Notes under the pieces: model-generated
What the model saw: only the letters and a program-made list of their open reading frames with translations
Database searches by the model: none
Told to the model about the DNA's origin: nothing
Made by a program: the position numbers and the translations under genes
Assembly (NCBI RefSeq): GCF_017656155.1
Contig: NZ_JACDOH010000009.1
Location: forward strand, 35,665 to 99,664
Reading direction: 5' to 3'
Length of the DNA: 64,000 nt
From: Thermosyntropha sp.
Lineage (GTDB): Bacteria; Bacillota; Syntrophomonadia; Syntrophomonadales; Syntrophomonadaceae
Part shown: piece by piece, positions 45,822 to 55,433 of the stretch
Position numbering within the stretch: the first letter of the stretch is position 1
Layout of the letters: each line of letters starts with the position of its first letter

Positions 45822-46030
45822 ATTGATTTTTATTTTCAAAATATTACCTATTAACTATTGTGCTGTAATTGTTATGCCTTTATAATATAATTATCACGAA
45901 ATATTATTATTTTGTAATAATTATGTGTCTTAGTATCTATTTTGCTATTAATACTTTACTGTCAGGCGGGGGTGATTTTTTTCAACTCTTGTAATTTTTT
46001 AAAAGAAATACATATAAGGAGGTTGGGTAG

Positions 46031-47080
46031 ATGGAATTTATGTATGCAACTCAAGAACAATTTGACCGTTTGGTAGACTTTAAGGGAGCCCGCGAATACC
46101 ATCTCAGCAAAAGCCGCGTAAAAAAAGACAAACGCATGTCACTGGGAGAAGCTATTGATCGGTTTGTCCAGGATGGAGATATTCTGGCCGAAACAGGCTT
46201 TTCCTATGTCAGATCACCTATTCAAGCATATTTTGAGATAATACGCCAAGGCAAAAAGAATATGGTAAGCATAGGCTCCCCAATGTCAAACACTTCCTAT
46301 CTGATGACAGCCAACTGTGTCTACGCGATACATCTTTCATATATAGGCGTAGAAATGCGCGGTAACGACAAAAACTTTGCCCGCAATATCAAAACGAAAA
46401 AAGCAGAAATCCTTTCTATCTGGAGCCACGGCAGCATGGCATTAGGCTTTAAAGCTGCACAGCTGGGAGCACCTTTTATAGGTTCCAAACAGCTTTTAGG
46501 TTCAGATATGCTCAAATATAATCCATATGTTAAGGTTATAGAAAATCCGGTAGGTTTGGACAAAAGCGAACCTGTAGTAATCATTCCCGCACTTTTTCCC
46601 GATGTATGCATAATTCATGTCCAAAAAGCCGACCGCTACGGCAATGCAGTAATTGAAGGCCCTGCCATCAACGATATCGCACTTGCCGCTGCCTGTCGCA
46701 AGGTAATAATAACTGCCGAAAAAATAGTCCCCGAAATGAGTATAAGGGAACTAGGAAATGCCTGTATTCCATTTTGGTACGTAGATGCGGTAGTTGAACT
46801 TCCCTACGGCGCACTTCCCGGCTGCTGTCCCGGATGTTATTACTGGGCCCGTGAATGGTGGGAATGGCTTGTAAGGATTGGAACTCCCAAAGAAGAAAAT
46901 GTTCAGGATGTAATGCGATACTGGATATATGAAACTAAAGACCAATTCGAATTCATAGAAAAACTCGGCGGCATAAGATTTATAAACCATGCAACCCGCC
47001 TTATGGAGGCTGCTCAGGCTAATATTGACGATTCACTGGTAAGCTTTGACTATCAGGAAGTAATTCCAAAATGGGACTAA
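46031..47080 (+). CDS. Glutaconate-type CoA-transferase subunit A (copy 2)
   Basis: 349 residues, clearly paralogous to copy 1 across most of its length (for example WSHGSMALGFKAAQLGAP and LLGSDMLKYNPYVKV) but with a shorter N-terminus and differences in the middle (SYLMTANCVYAIHLSYIG). These suggest a different acid substrate. ATG after AAGGAGGTTGGG. Its own AT-rich upstream region implies separate control from copy 1. Confidence 0.85.
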   Translation: MEFMYATQEQFDRLVDFKGAREYHLSKSRVKKDKRMSLGEAIDRFVQDGDILAETGFSYVRSPIQAYFEIIRQGKKNMVSIGSPMSNTSYLMTANCVYAIHLSYIGVEMRGNDKNFARNIKTKKAEILSIWSHGSMALGFKAAQLGAPFIGSKQLLGSDMLKYNPYVKVIENPVGLDKSEPVVIIPALFPDVCIIHVQKADRYGNAVIEGPAINDIALAAACRKVIITAEKIVPEMSIRELGNACIPFWYVDAVVELPYGALPGCCPGCYYWAREWWEWLVRIGTPKEENVQDVMRYWIYETKDQFEFIEKLGGIRFINHATRLMEAAQANIDDSLVSFDYQEVIPKWD

Positions 47081-47092
47081 AGGAGGGATATA

Positions 47093-47875
47093 ATGAGTAA
47101 AGTAGCACCGGCTAATCCTCTGGAAATGCTTGCATATAATATTTCACTTATGATTGAAGATAATCAAATAGTATATATCGGCACAGGTCTGCCTATGGTA
47201 GGAGCAATACTTGCCAAAAAAACTCATGCCCCTAATATAACCATGGTATACGAAAGCGGCGGCCAGGATCCACTAGAAGGCGAAATGCCCTGGTCAGTTG
47301 GCTGTCCTTTTACCTACCGCAAATCGCCTATGACCTTAGAAATGGCCATATCTTTCGGACAATGCGCCATAGGATACGTAGACATTGCTTTCCAAGGAGG
47401 AGCCCAAATTGATATGTATGGCAATGTAAATACCTCAGTAATCGGCTCCTATGAAAACTTAAAAGCAATCCTTCCCGGTAGCGGCGGTGGCAATGACATA
47501 GGCTCTCTTACCCAGAAATCAGTTTTAGTAGGACTTCAAACACCTGACCGCTTCCCGGCCAAGGTTGACTTTATAACTACCCCCGGCTATCTCGACGGAG
47601 GGGATTCCCGGGAAAAAGCTGGTCTTCTAGGAGGTCCCATAGCAGTTGTCACTCAAGTAGGCATATATGATTTTGAACCTGTAACCAAACGCATGCGTAT
47701 CAAAGCTTTAAACCCCGGCATGTCAGTTGAAATTGCCCAGGCTTGCACCGGATTTGAACTTCTGGTTCCTGAAGGTGAAGTTCCTTTTATAGAGCCTCCC
47801 AGGGATGAAGTATTAGAAATCCTGCGCAATGAAGTAGATCCAAGACGGGTATTTACCAAAATGCCTGGTTCATAA
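47093..47875 (+). CDS. Glutaconate-type CoA-transferase subunit B (copy 2)
   Basis: 260 residues with catalytic Glu54 in VYESGGQDP, paralogous to copy 1. ATG after AAAGGAGGG, 12 bases after its A subunit. Followed by a terminator facing noc. Confidence 0.87.
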   Translation: MSKVAPANPLEMLAYNISLMIEDNQIVYIGTGLPMVGAILAKKTHAPNITMVYESGGQDPLEGEMPWSVGCPFTYRKSPMTLEMAISFGQCAIGYVDIAFQGGAQIDMYGNVNTSVIGSYENLKAILPGSGGGNDIGSLTQKSVLVGLQTPDRFPAKVDFITTPGYLDGGDSREKAGLLGGPIAVVTQVGIYDFEPVTKRMRIKALNPGMSVEIAQACTGFELLVPEGEVPFIEPPRDEVLEILRNEVDPRRVFTKMPGS

Positions 47876-47903
47876 AAAAATGGGGGAATTTCCCCCGTTT
47901 TTT
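47876..47903. terminator. Bidirectional terminator between copy 2 and noc
   Basis: GGGGG/CCCCC stem with a 5-base loop, flanked by AAAAAAA and TTTTTT. Confidence 0.85.
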
Positions 47904-48763
47904 CATGAACTTAAAATCTGCCTTAAAAAGGGGCGCTTTTTAGCAACCCTTATAACCAATTCATAGCTTTCCTCATCATTATTTTCTTCCATATATATGT
48001 TAATCCCGGTCTGTTTTGCCCTCTTAACCGTCTCTTTTATGGTATTTAGAAAAATACGCGCATCTCTTATAACCATGGAAACATTTTTTTCTGTATTATG
48101 TCCTTTGTCTTCTAAAAGAAGCTTATTTTCAGATATTTTATCAACAAGTCTTTCTGCCTCTCTTAACGTAAGGCCTTTTTCACATATCCGGTCAATAATC
48201 TCAATCTGCACCCGGGGAGAATTTACCTTTAAAAGAATCTGCGCATAATCCTCATTAAGCCCGGAACTTATAATCTTATTTCGGACTTCAGGAGAAAAAT
48301 TTGCCAATAAAAGCTTATCTGCTATTACTGACTTGCTACTGCCAGTTTTACGCACTATATCATCTCTGGATAATCCAAAAACATCACAAAGCATCCTGTA
48401 AGCATCAGCTTCTTCAAAAAAATTAAGGCTCTTTTTCTGCAGGTTTTCAATCAGGGGAATGAGGGCTGCTTTTTCATCATCTATATCTTTGACTATAGCC
48501 GGTATCTCAGAAAGTCCTAATAAAAGACAGGCCTGGTACCTTCGTTCTCCTGCTATAAGCTGATAAAAATCTCCCTCTTGTCTTAATATTACCGGCTCAA
48601 TTACACCATAAAGGCGAATAGACTGTGCCAGTTCATAAATTCCTTCTTTATCAAAGTTTCTTCGAGGATGGAATGGACTTCTTATAATCCGGGACAACGG
48701 CACATAAATCACGCTTTCATCGCTTATTTTCCCCCACATTTTATTAATTTTTTGATAAAGCAT
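47903..48763 (-). CDS. noc: Nucleoid occlusion protein Noc (ParB family)
   Basis: 286 residues, ParB paralogue with GERRYQA and ENLQKKSLNFFEEA. It lies next to rsmG, as in Bacillus, the main ground for calling it Noc rather than a second Spo0J. Noc blocks division over the nucleoid. ATG at 48763 follows GGGGGGATTTT; the frame is open 28 codons further up, over the rsmG end. Confidence 0.85.
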   Translation of the reverse strand: MLYQKINKMWGKISDESVIYVPLSRIIRSPFHPRRNFDKEGIYELAQSIRLYGVIEPVILRQEGDFYQLIAGERRYQACLLLGLSEIPAIVKDIDDEKAALIPLIENLQKKSLNFFEEADAYRMLCDVFGLSRDDIVRKTGSSKSVIADKLLLANFSPEVRNKIISSGLNEDYAQILLKVNSPRVQIEIIDRICEKGLTLREAERLVDKISENKLLLEDKGHNTEKNVSMVIRDARIFLNTIKETVKRAKQTGINIYMEENNDEESYELVIRVAKKRPFLRQILSS

Positions 48764-48776
48764 AAAATCCCCCCTC

Positions 48777-49421
48777 TTATAAAGGCCTTTTAGACGGCAT
48801 ACCTGTTCTGCGCGGATACTTTTCCGGGGTTTTTCCTGTTTTTTCAATTACCACTATGTAGCGCTTTTTTTCTTCTGATAAAGAATAAGAATAAATATTA
48901 TCAACCCTGCCCCCCAAAATTTTCAGGGCATTTTCAGCATCTCTTATCTCCTCTTCAAAAGAGGGACCTTTCCACATATATGCTTTTCCACCCTTTTTAA
49001 GCAGAGGAAGGGCATATTCAATCATTACATTCATGGAAGCTACTGCCCGGCTGGTGCAAAAATCAAATTTTTCGCGAAAATCCAAATTTCTTCCCACATT
49101 CTCCGCTCTATCCCTTAAAACTTCAACATTGATAATCCTACATTCTTCTTTTACCCTTTGTAAAAAGCTGCTCTTTTTTAAATCAGATTCAATAAGCGTA
49201 AAAAATGTTTCCCTGCGGTGCATAGCCAAAATAAGCCCGGGAAAACCTGCTCCGCTGCCAATATCAACCCCGTTGCCAGCTAAAGATACAAAATCCAAAA
49301 TTGCTAAAGAATCTTTAATATGCTGGTCTAAATCTTCTTTGTTCACCCTTCTGCTTACAAGATTATGTTTTTCATTTTCCTGTAAAAGTAAGTCCTTGTA
49401 TTTAATTACAATATATTCCAT
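48777..49421 (-). CDS. rsmG: 16S rRNA (guanine-N7)-methyltransferase RsmG
   Basis: 214 residues. The SAM site GNGVDIGSGAGFPGL and the CTSRAVASMNVM motif are diagnostic. It methylates G527 (E. coli numbering) in 16S rRNA using SAM. Nine bases after mnmG, in the standard mnmE-mnmG-rsmG-noc order. Confidence 0.96.
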   Translation of the reverse strand: MEYIVIKYKDLLLQENEKHNLVSRRVNKEDLDQHIKDSLAILDFVSLAGNGVDIGSGAGFPGLILAMHRRETFFTLIESDLKKSSFLQRVKEECRIINVEVLRDRAENVGRNLDFREKFDFCTSRAVASMNVMIEYALPLLKKGGKAYMWKGPSFEEEIRDAENALKILGGRVDNIYSYSLSEEKKRYIVVIEKTGKTPEKYPRRTGMPSKRPL

Positions 49422-49430
49422 ATTAATCTC

Positions 49431-51308
49431 TTACTTCCTTCTTTTTTTTTCTAAAAAAATTAATAAAACATTTATGTCGGCCGGATTAACTCCCGAAATG
49501 CGTGAAGCCTGCCCGATAGATACCGGCCTTATTTCATTAAGCTTCTGGACTGCCTCATTAGACAGGCCAAATACCTCAGAATAATCTATATCTTCAGGTA
49601 TAGCCCGGTTTTCCATTTTTTCAAACTTCTTAATCTGTTCTTCCTGTTTCTTTATATAGCCTTCATACTTGGACTGTATTTCCAGCTGTTCTAAAATATC
49701 TAGATCATTGTCATCCACTAAACCTTCTTCTACCAGGTCTTTTATTTTTATCTCCGGCCTTTTTAATATTTCCCAAAGACTTACCCGGTCTCTCAAAGGA
49801 GCAGTATCCTTTCCTGTTAAAAATTCTGCCATTTCTTCATCGGCAGGGGTAAAAGTAGTTTCTTTAAGTCTTTCTATTTCTTTTTCCAGAATCTCTTTCT
49901 TTTCACAAAATATTCTCCAGCGGTAATCATTAACCAGCCCTATTTTCCGTCCTATTTCGGTTAAACGCAGATCAGCATTATCCTGCCTTAAAATAAGCCG
50001 GTATTCAGCCCGGGAAGTCAAAAGCCGGTAAGGTTCATCTATATCGCCAGTAACTAAATCGTCAATCATTACCCCTATATAAGCTTCGCTTCTTTTTAAA
50101 ATCAAGGGTTCTTTTTCTTTAACCTTAAGAGCTGCATTAATCCCGGCAATAAGCCCCTGACCAGCAGCTTCTTCATATCCAGAAGTTCCGTTAATCTGCC
50201 CGGCAGTAAACAAATTTTCTATTTCTTTAGTCTCTAAAGTTGGTTTCAACTGGGAAGGGATAACATAATCATATTCAATGGCATAACCTGTTCTTATCAT
50301 GCGGACATTTTCAAGTCCGGGAATACTGCGCAAGACTTTAAGCTGGACATCTTCCGGCAAACTCGTATTCATGCCCTGCACATACATTTCATCCGTTGAA
50401 CGCCCTTCCGGCTCGATGAAAATCTGATGAGATTTTTTATCAGAAAAACGTACCACCTTATCTTCAAAAGAGGGACAATATCTAGGTCCACGCCCTTTGA
50501 TAAGTCCAGTAAACAGTGGTGACCTGTCGAGGTTGTCCATTACAATCTGATGCGTCCTTTTATTGCTATGTGTAAGCCAGCAAGAAAGCTGAGGTCTTTT
50601 AACCCTCGGGCTTATATAAGAAAACCGCAAAGGCCTTTCATCACCCGGCTGTTCAATCATTTTTGAAAAATCCACACTTTTCCTGTCGATACGAGGCGGA
50701 GTTCCGGTTTTAAAGCGGCCTAAAGCTAAACCTAAATCCCTTAAAGAATCAGAAAGTTTAACGGCTGGAAATTGTCCGTTAGGACCTCCATCAAATGCCA
50801 AATCACCTATAATAATGCGTCCTTTAAGATAAGTTCCCGAGGTTATTACTATAGCCTTACAGCCAAATTTAGCTCCGGTTCTGGTTACTATCCCGGTAAC
50901 TCTTTTATTTACGGTTTCAATCCTTTCTACTTCAGCCATTTTGACATCTAAATTCTCTTGGCTTAAAAGGGTTTTAAGCATTTCCCGATAATATTCATAT
51001 TTATCCGCCTGTGCTCTTAAAGCCTGGACTGCCGGCCCTTTGCCAGTATTTATCATTCTCATCTGGATATGAGATTTATCTATATTTTTAGCCATTTCTC
51101 CCCCTAAGGCATCAATTTCCCGAACCAGCTGAGATTTGGCTGGTCCTCCGATAGAAGGATTACACGGCATTAAAGCGATATTTTCCATGCTTAAAGTAAC
51201 TAAAAGGGTTTTACATCCCATACGGGCAGAAGCTAAAGCTGCTTCACAGCCGGCATGTCCCCCTCCTATTACTACCACATCATAATTTCCTGCGTTATAG
51301 GTAATCAT
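49431..51308 (-). CDS. mnmG: tRNA uridine-5-carboxymethylaminomethyl modification enzyme MnmG
   Basis: 625 residues. FAD motif [28 protein letters not shown], and GTPPRID are hallmarks. With MnmE it modifies the wobble uridine of several tRNAs. ATG after AGGGGGATTTT. Confidence 0.97.
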   Translation of the reverse strand: MITYNAGNYDVVVIGGGHAGCEAALASARMGCKTLLVTLSMENIALMPCNPSIGGPAKSQLVREIDALGGEMAKNIDKSHIQMRMINTGKGPAVQALRAQADKYEYYREMLKTLLSQENLDVKMAEVERIETVNKRVTGIVTRTGAKFGCKAIVITSGTYLKGRIIIGDLAFDGGPNGQFPAVKLSDSLRDLGLALGRFKTGTPPRIDRKSVDFSKMIEQPGDERPLRFSYISPRVKRPQLSCWLTHSNKRTHQIVMDNLDRSPLFTGLIKGRGPRYCPSFEDKVVRFSDKKSHQIFIEPEGRSTDEMYVQGMNTSLPEDVQLKVLRSIPGLENVRMIRTGYAIEYDYVIPSQLKPTLETKEIENLFTAGQINGTSGYEEAAGQGLIAGINAALKVKEKEPLILKRSEAYIGVMIDDLVTGDIDEPYRLLTSRAEYRLILRQDNADLRLTEIGRKIGLVNDYRWRIFCEKKEILEKEIERLKETTFTPADEEMAEFLTGKDTAPLRDRVSLWEILKRPEIKIKDLVEEGLVDDNDLDILEQLEIQSKYEGYIKKQEEQIKKFEKMENRAIPEDIDYSEVFGLSNEAVQKLNEIRPVSIGQASRISGVNPADINVLLIFLEKKRRK

Positions 51309-51368
51309 AAAATCCCCCTTCTTTTAAGTAAAACCACAAAGTTCAAGCCTTTTTACAGTTTTTTTCGA

Positions 51369-52751
51369 CTACTTGCCAATGCAAAAGTCCTGAAAGATTC
51401 TATTTATGATTTCTTCTTTTATATTCTTTCCGGTAATTTCACCTAAAGCCTCTAAAGCCCCCCTAACATCAACTGCTGTGCAGTCAAGCGGAACCTGGCC
51501 TAAACTATCCAGAACCGAAATCAGATGTTCTCGTGCCTTTTCTAAAGCCTTTTGCTGGCGCAGGTTGAATATCAATTCTTCACCGTCATAATCGGTTTTT
51601 CCCTCTAATACCATTTCGGTTATAGCTGAAATAAGTTCATCAAGACCGGTTTTTTCCTTAACAGATCCCCTGATAACCCGGACTCCGCCAAACAGTTTTT
51701 TAATTTCTTCTTCACTTATATTTTTTTCTGCCAAATCTTCTTTGTTTACTAAAACAATTACCTTCTCTTTATTTAAACCTTGATAAATTCTTATATCCTC
51801 CTCCGTAATGCCGGAGGCCACATCTAGCAGGAAAATAACTAAATCTGCTTCTTTTATTGCCTGTCCAGATTTTTCAACTCCTATTCTTTCAACTATATCA
51901 TCGGTTTCCCTTATTCCTGCGGTATCCATTATCTTTACCGGTATACCGTTTATATTCAGATAATCCTCTACTATATCCCGGGTAGTGCCTGGTATATCAG
52001 TAACTATCGCTTTATCTTTGCGCAAAAGGAGGTTTAAAAGGCTTGATTTTCCTACGTTTGGCTTTCCAGAAATAACAATTTTAATCCCTTCACGATATAC
52101 TTCGCCCCTTCGGGCTGCCTCGATAAACTTATTAACTTCATCTAAAACTATTTTTATATTTTCTTCCAGTCCAGCATAATCAGGTTCATCAACCTCGTCA
52201 GGGAAATCTATGCTGGCCTCAATAGCAGCATTTATTGAGGTTAAAATATCCTCCAAACGGTTGAAATCTTCCTTTTTTTCTCCCTTAAGCTGTTTTAAAG
52301 CCAATTTCATGCTTTTTTCACTTTTAGCCCTTATTATCTCAATTACAGCTTCTACCTGGCTCATATCCATTCTTCCATTTAAAAAAGCCCGACGGGTAAA
52401 TTCTCCGGGTTCAGCCAGCCTTATACCATGATTAAGAACTTCTTCTAAACATTTACGTGCTGGCAAAATCCCGCCGTGGCAATTTATTTCCACCACATCT
52501 TCTCCGGTATAGCTTTTAGGAGCGCGCATAATAGACACCAGGACTTCATCAATATACTCACCTTTGTCATCTAAAATCCAGCCTAAGGTCATTGTATATC
52601 CTGGTTTATTTTTTATATCAACCTCAGGGTTATAAGGCTTAAAAATACGGCTTACTTTTTCAATAACACTGCTGCCGCTGAGCCTTATAATCGCTATTCC
52701 TCCTTCTCCCGGCGGAGTGGCAATAGCTGCAATATCATCATTAAATAACAT
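51369..52751 (-). CDS. mnmE: tRNA modification GTPase MnmE
   Basis: 460 residues. The N-terminal folate-binding domain (GEGGIAIIRLSG), an inserted G domain (GKPNVGKSSLLN, DIPGTTRD, VNKED) and the C-terminal CIGK with the catalytic cysteine are all present. Pairs with MnmG. Confidence 0.97.
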   Translation of the reverse strand: MLFNDDIAAIATPPGEGGIAIIRLSGSSVIEKVSRIFKPYNPEVDIKNKPGYTMTLGWILDDKGEYIDEVLVSIMRAPKSYTGEDVVEINCHGGILPARKCLEEVLNHGIRLAEPGEFTRRAFLNGRMDMSQVEAVIEIIRAKSEKSMKLALKQLKGEKKEDFNRLEDILTSINAAIEASIDFPDEVDEPDYAGLEENIKIVLDEVNKFIEAARRGEVYREGIKIVISGKPNVGKSSLLNLLLRKDKAIVTDIPGTTRDIVEDYLNINGIPVKIMDTAGIRETDDIVERIGVEKSGQAIKEADLVIFLLDVASGITEEDIRIYQGLNKEKVIVLVNKEDLAEKNISEEEIKKLFGGVRVIRGSVKEKTGLDELISAITEMVLEGKTDYDGEELIFNLRQQKALEKAREHLISVLDSLGQVPLDCTAVDVRGALEALGEITGKNIKEEIINRIFQDFCIGK

Positions 52752-52880
52752 AATCCAACACCACTTTTAAAAATTTTTTTATATGCATTATGTATAATAC
52801 CAGAATAGACTTTCTTTTACACCTAAACTTATGCAAAAAGTGATAAAGAGAGTTTGGACAAAAAAAATTTTAATACATAA

Positions 52881-52903
52881 AAAAGACCCCGCAGGGTCTT
52901 TAA
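52881..52903 (-). terminator. Terminator after jag
   Basis: AAAGACCC/GGGTCTTT stem with a 4-base loop and T tail on the minus strand, just after the jag stop. Confidence 0.85.
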
Positions 52904-52912
52904 AATTCAAAG

Positions 52913-53539
52913 TTATTTTTTTAAAGCAATTACCACTTTACGATTAGGTTCATCTCCCATGGAATAAGTTGTGATAAGAGGGTCACCTTGCAAAACAGTA
53001 TGGATAATTCGTCTTTCCTGGGAGCTCATAGGCCTCATTACTATTTGCTTTTTAGTCTTTTTAACTTTATCAGACAATCTTAAAGCAAGAGCTTCCAATG
53101 ATTCTTCTTTCTTTTTGCGGTAATTTTCTACATCAATAACAACCCTTATCTTATCCTCCCGCTTTTTATTCGCCATCAAGGCCACAATAAACTGCAGTGC
53201 ATCCAAAGTTTCTCCTTTATGTCCTATAATGAGCCCCATATCCTGGCCGGATAAATTAATTCTGACCACATCATCACTATATTCAACCTTTTCAATTTTA
53301 CAGTCAATATTCATTTTTTTAAGCAGATTTTCCACTATTTCTGCTACTTCCTTTTCCGGTTTTTCCTTTAAAGTTACTCTTACCAAAGCCGGTTTTTTTA
53401 CTAATCCAAACAATCCTTTGCTGGGCTCTTCTAAAACTTCCACTTTAACATCATCAATATCACATTTCAGTTCATCCAAAGCCGCCTTTACAGCCTCATC
53501 AATCGTTTTGCCCCTTTTTTTCACGGTCTGGATTTCCAT
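52913..53539 (-). CDS. jag: RNA-binding protein Jag/KhpB
   Basis: 208 residues: Jag-N domain (KKRGKTIDEAVKAALDELK...GLFGLVKKPALVRV), a KH domain with GLIIGHKGETLDALQ, and an R3H domain (MSSQERRIIH). It binds RNA and affects division or wall synthesis in Firmicutes. The ATG at 53539 is 12 bases after AAGGAGG, a long gap; an extension of 18 residues is open. Downstream of yidC. Confidence 0.9.
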   Translation of the reverse strand: MEIQTVKKRGKTIDEAVKAALDELKCDIDDVKVEVLEEPSKGLFGLVKKPALVRVTLKEKPEKEVAEIVENLLKKMNIDCKIEKVEYSDDVVRINLSGQDMGLIIGHKGETLDALQFIVALMANKKREDKIRVVIDVENYRKKKEESLEALALRLSDKVKKTKKQIVMRPMSSQERRIIHTVLQGDPLITTYSMGDEPNRKVVIALKK

Positions 53540-53613
53540 ATCTGTATATTTCCTCCTTTTCCCCCCTGCTTTAATTTCCTTCGTGCTCTTCAAACAACAA
53601 ACTAAAAAACAGC

Positions 53614-54303
53614 TTATTTTTCCCTCACATTAAGAGCAGTTTTCTGGCTCGACTTATTAACATAAAGCTGCTGCAAAATGCCCAGGATATTAAACATTAT
53701 CCAGTATATAGGTAATCCTGCCGGAAGGGTAGTTGCAATCCATGCCATAAAAAGCGGCATAAAATAGAGCATAGATTTTTGGGTCGGATCATCAGTATTA
53801 ATCATAGAAACCCTTTGCTGTATATAGGTAGTCAACCCAGCCAAAATAGGAAGATATACAGCTACCGGATCGCCATGGGTGATTAAATACCATGCTGTCT
53901 GACTTATATTTGGAATACCTAAAAAAGCAGCATGTTCCGCTACGGTAAATTTAAAATTATACAGCGACTGATAAAAAGCAATAAAAATAGGCATCTGGAT
54001 TAAAAGCGGCAAACATCCTCCAAATGGATTAACTCCATGTTCTTTGTAAAGTTCCATAACCTTAGCTTGCATCTTTTGCGGATCGTCCTGATATTTTTCC
54101 TGTATGTATTTAAGTTTTGGCTGCAGTTCCTGCATAGCCCGCATAGATTTAAGCTGTTTCTGGGTAAGAGGAAAAAGAACGAGCTTAATAACTATGGTCA
54201 TTAAAATAATAGCCAAACCATAGTTCGGCAAACCGATTTTTATAGTTACTCCATACATGAACTCAATAAAGTTAGTAAACCAGTGCACAAAAGACTGCCA
54301 CAA
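53614..54303 (-). CDS. yidC: Membrane protein insertase YidC/OxaA
   Basis: 229 residues, five or so membrane segments, with IVIKLVLFPLTQKQLKSM and GGCLPLLIQMPIFIAFYQSLY. It inserts proteins into the membrane. Start TTG at 54303. A hairpin covers part of its ribosome site, and a strong ribosome site with a short in-frame open stretch lies upstream (see findings). Confidence 0.94.
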   Translation of the reverse strand: MWQSFVHWFTNFIEFMYGVTIKIGLPNYGLAIILMTIVIKLVLFPLTQKQLKSMRAMQELQPKLKYIQEKYQDDPQKMQAKVMELYKEHGVNPFGGCLPLLIQMPIFIAFYQSLYNFKFTVAEHAAFLGIPNISQTAWYLITHGDPVAVYLPILAGLTTYIQQRVSMINTDDPTQKSMLYFMPLFMAWIATTLPAGLPIYWIMFNILGILQQLYVNKSSQKTALNVREK

Positions 54304-54353
54304 AATTTACCCTGCATATCGTTTTATATGCGATAGCAGGTAGTCACCTCCTT
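54304..54353 (-). promoter_or_regulatory. Structured leader of yidC
   Basis: Minus strand: AAGGAGGTGA (54344-54353), then a hairpin CCTGCTATCG paired with CGATA-GCAGG (54311-54340, one bulged base) whose 3' arm contains AGG of the yidC ribosome site, then the TTG. Folding would hide that site. Confidence 0.5.
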
Positions 54354-54388
54354 ATTAGCTGAACAAAAATGTTCTTATATACCACTTT

Positions 54389-54595
54389 CTAAGGTACGGG
54401 ATCATACCCTCCTGGATTAAAAGGATGACATCTTAAAATTCGCCTAAAAGCTAACCATCCTCCTTTTATTGCTCCGTATTTTTCTACTGCTTCTATGGCA
54501 TAATTTGAACAGGAAGGATAAAAACGGCACGAAGGTTTTTTAAACAGGGTAGCTTTTTGGTATATCTTTATCAAAAAAACTATCAATCTCTTCAA
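54389..54595 (-). CDS. yidD: Membrane protein insertion efficiency factor YidD
   Basis: 68 residues with [14 protein letters not shown] and [12 protein letters not shown], the family core. It assists YidC. TTG start overlapping the rnpA stop (TTGA). Confidence 0.95.
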   Translation of the reverse strand: MKRLIVFLIKIYQKATLFKKPSCRFYPSCSNYAIEAVEKYGAIKGGWLAFRRILRCHPFNPGGYDPVP

Positions 54596-54927
54596 CCTAA
54601 ACCAGCCTTCTTCAAAATTTTCATAACATCTTTATACAAAATAGAAAAAGTACATCCATCTACATTACGGCGACATACTATAACCACATCGAAGTTCCCT
54701 TTCAGATTATTTTTTTCATTATTTATAATTGCCCTGAGCTGTCTTTTCAATTTGTTTCTAACCACTGCGCTGCCTATTTTCTTACTGGCTACAAATCCAA
54801 ACCGATTATAACCTAATCCGTTTTCCTTAATATATATTATTACATATTTTCCCGAAAATCTCTGCCCATTTTCATAAACCCTTTTATAATCTCCGGCTTT
54901 GCTTATTCTAAATTCTCTCTTTAACAT
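54592..54927 (-). CDS. rnpA: Ribonuclease P protein component
   Basis: 111 residues, basic, with [24 protein letters not shown], the RNR motif that binds RNase P RNA. It matures tRNA 5' ends. Follows rpmH after a hairpin. Confidence 0.96.
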   Translation of the reverse strand: MLKREFRISKAGDYKRVYENGQRFSGKYVIIYIKENGLGYNRFGFVASKKIGSAVVRNKLKRQLRAIINNEKNNLKGNFDVVIVCRRNVDGCTFSILYKDVMKILKKAGLG

Positions 54928-55010
54928 AAAATACCTTCCAGATATTAGAATTTTTTCTTTTTCATTTTTAACTATTGTATATAAATTATTTTACCCGTAT
55001 TTTTTAATAA

Positions 55011-55038
55011 GTAAAATAAAAGGTCGTCCAAACGACCT
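55011..55038 (-). terminator. Terminator/attenuator between rpmH and rnpA
   Basis: AGGTCGT/ACGACCT stem with a 4-base loop, followed by TTTATTTTA on minus. Its 5' arm overlaps the rpmH stop codon; likely tunes the rpmH:rnpA ratio. Confidence 0.75.
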
Positions 55039-55171
55039 ATGCAGATAATCTTTTTCTTCCTTTTCTTCTACGATTGGCTAATATCTTTCTGCCATTTTTA
55101 GTAGACATTCTCTTTCTAAAACCATGCTCTTTTTTTCTTTGCCGGTTTTTAGGTTGATAAGTTCTCTTCAT
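55037..55171 (-). CDS. rpmH: 50S ribosomal protein L34
   Basis: 44 residues: [18 protein letters not shown], then [23 protein letters not shown] after GGGAGGCGGC. Too short for standard ORF thresholds. It marks the origin in its usual place opposite dnaA. Confidence 0.97.
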   Translation of the reverse strand: MKRTYQPKNRQRKKEHGFRKRMSTKNGRKILANRRRKGRKRLSA

Positions 55172-55209
55172 CTCTACGCCGCCTCCCTTAATTTTTCCAA
55201 TACTATATC

Positions 55210-55239
55210 ATTATATTTATTGCTGAGGCAAGATGTCAA
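55210..55239 (-). promoter_or_regulatory. rpmH promoter
   Basis: Minus-strand TTGACA (55234-55239) and TATAAT (55210-55215), consensus boxes with an 18-base spacer, about 40 bases before the ATG. Confidence 0.85.
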
Positions 55240-55299
55240 GCTTATAGGCCTTTCTAAATACTTCTATTTTTAGAACTGATTTGGTATCATTATTATGTT

Positions 55300-55433
55300 A
55301 CATAAATTATCAACAAAAAACACAGTTGTTTTTCACATGATTTTCTTATATTATTGAAACTTGTCAAGATATCCACAACTTTATTTCAACAGGTAGATTT
55401 TTATTTTGCACATATTAACAGGAGGGCGGAAAA
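55300..55433. other. Origin of replication, upstream DnaA-box cluster (oriC)
   Basis: Between rpmH and dnaA: TTATCAACA at 55307-55315 and ATATCCACA at 55369-55377 among AT-rich sequence. Together with boxes after dnaA this suggests a bipartite origin as in Bacillus. Confidence 0.7.

Noticed and set aside
47903..48763. noc called as a second parB/Spo0J
   Set aside because: Its place beside rsmG and the presence of parB with parA elsewhere favour Noc. I did not find an obvious Noc-binding palindrome in the window, so this remains by synteny.
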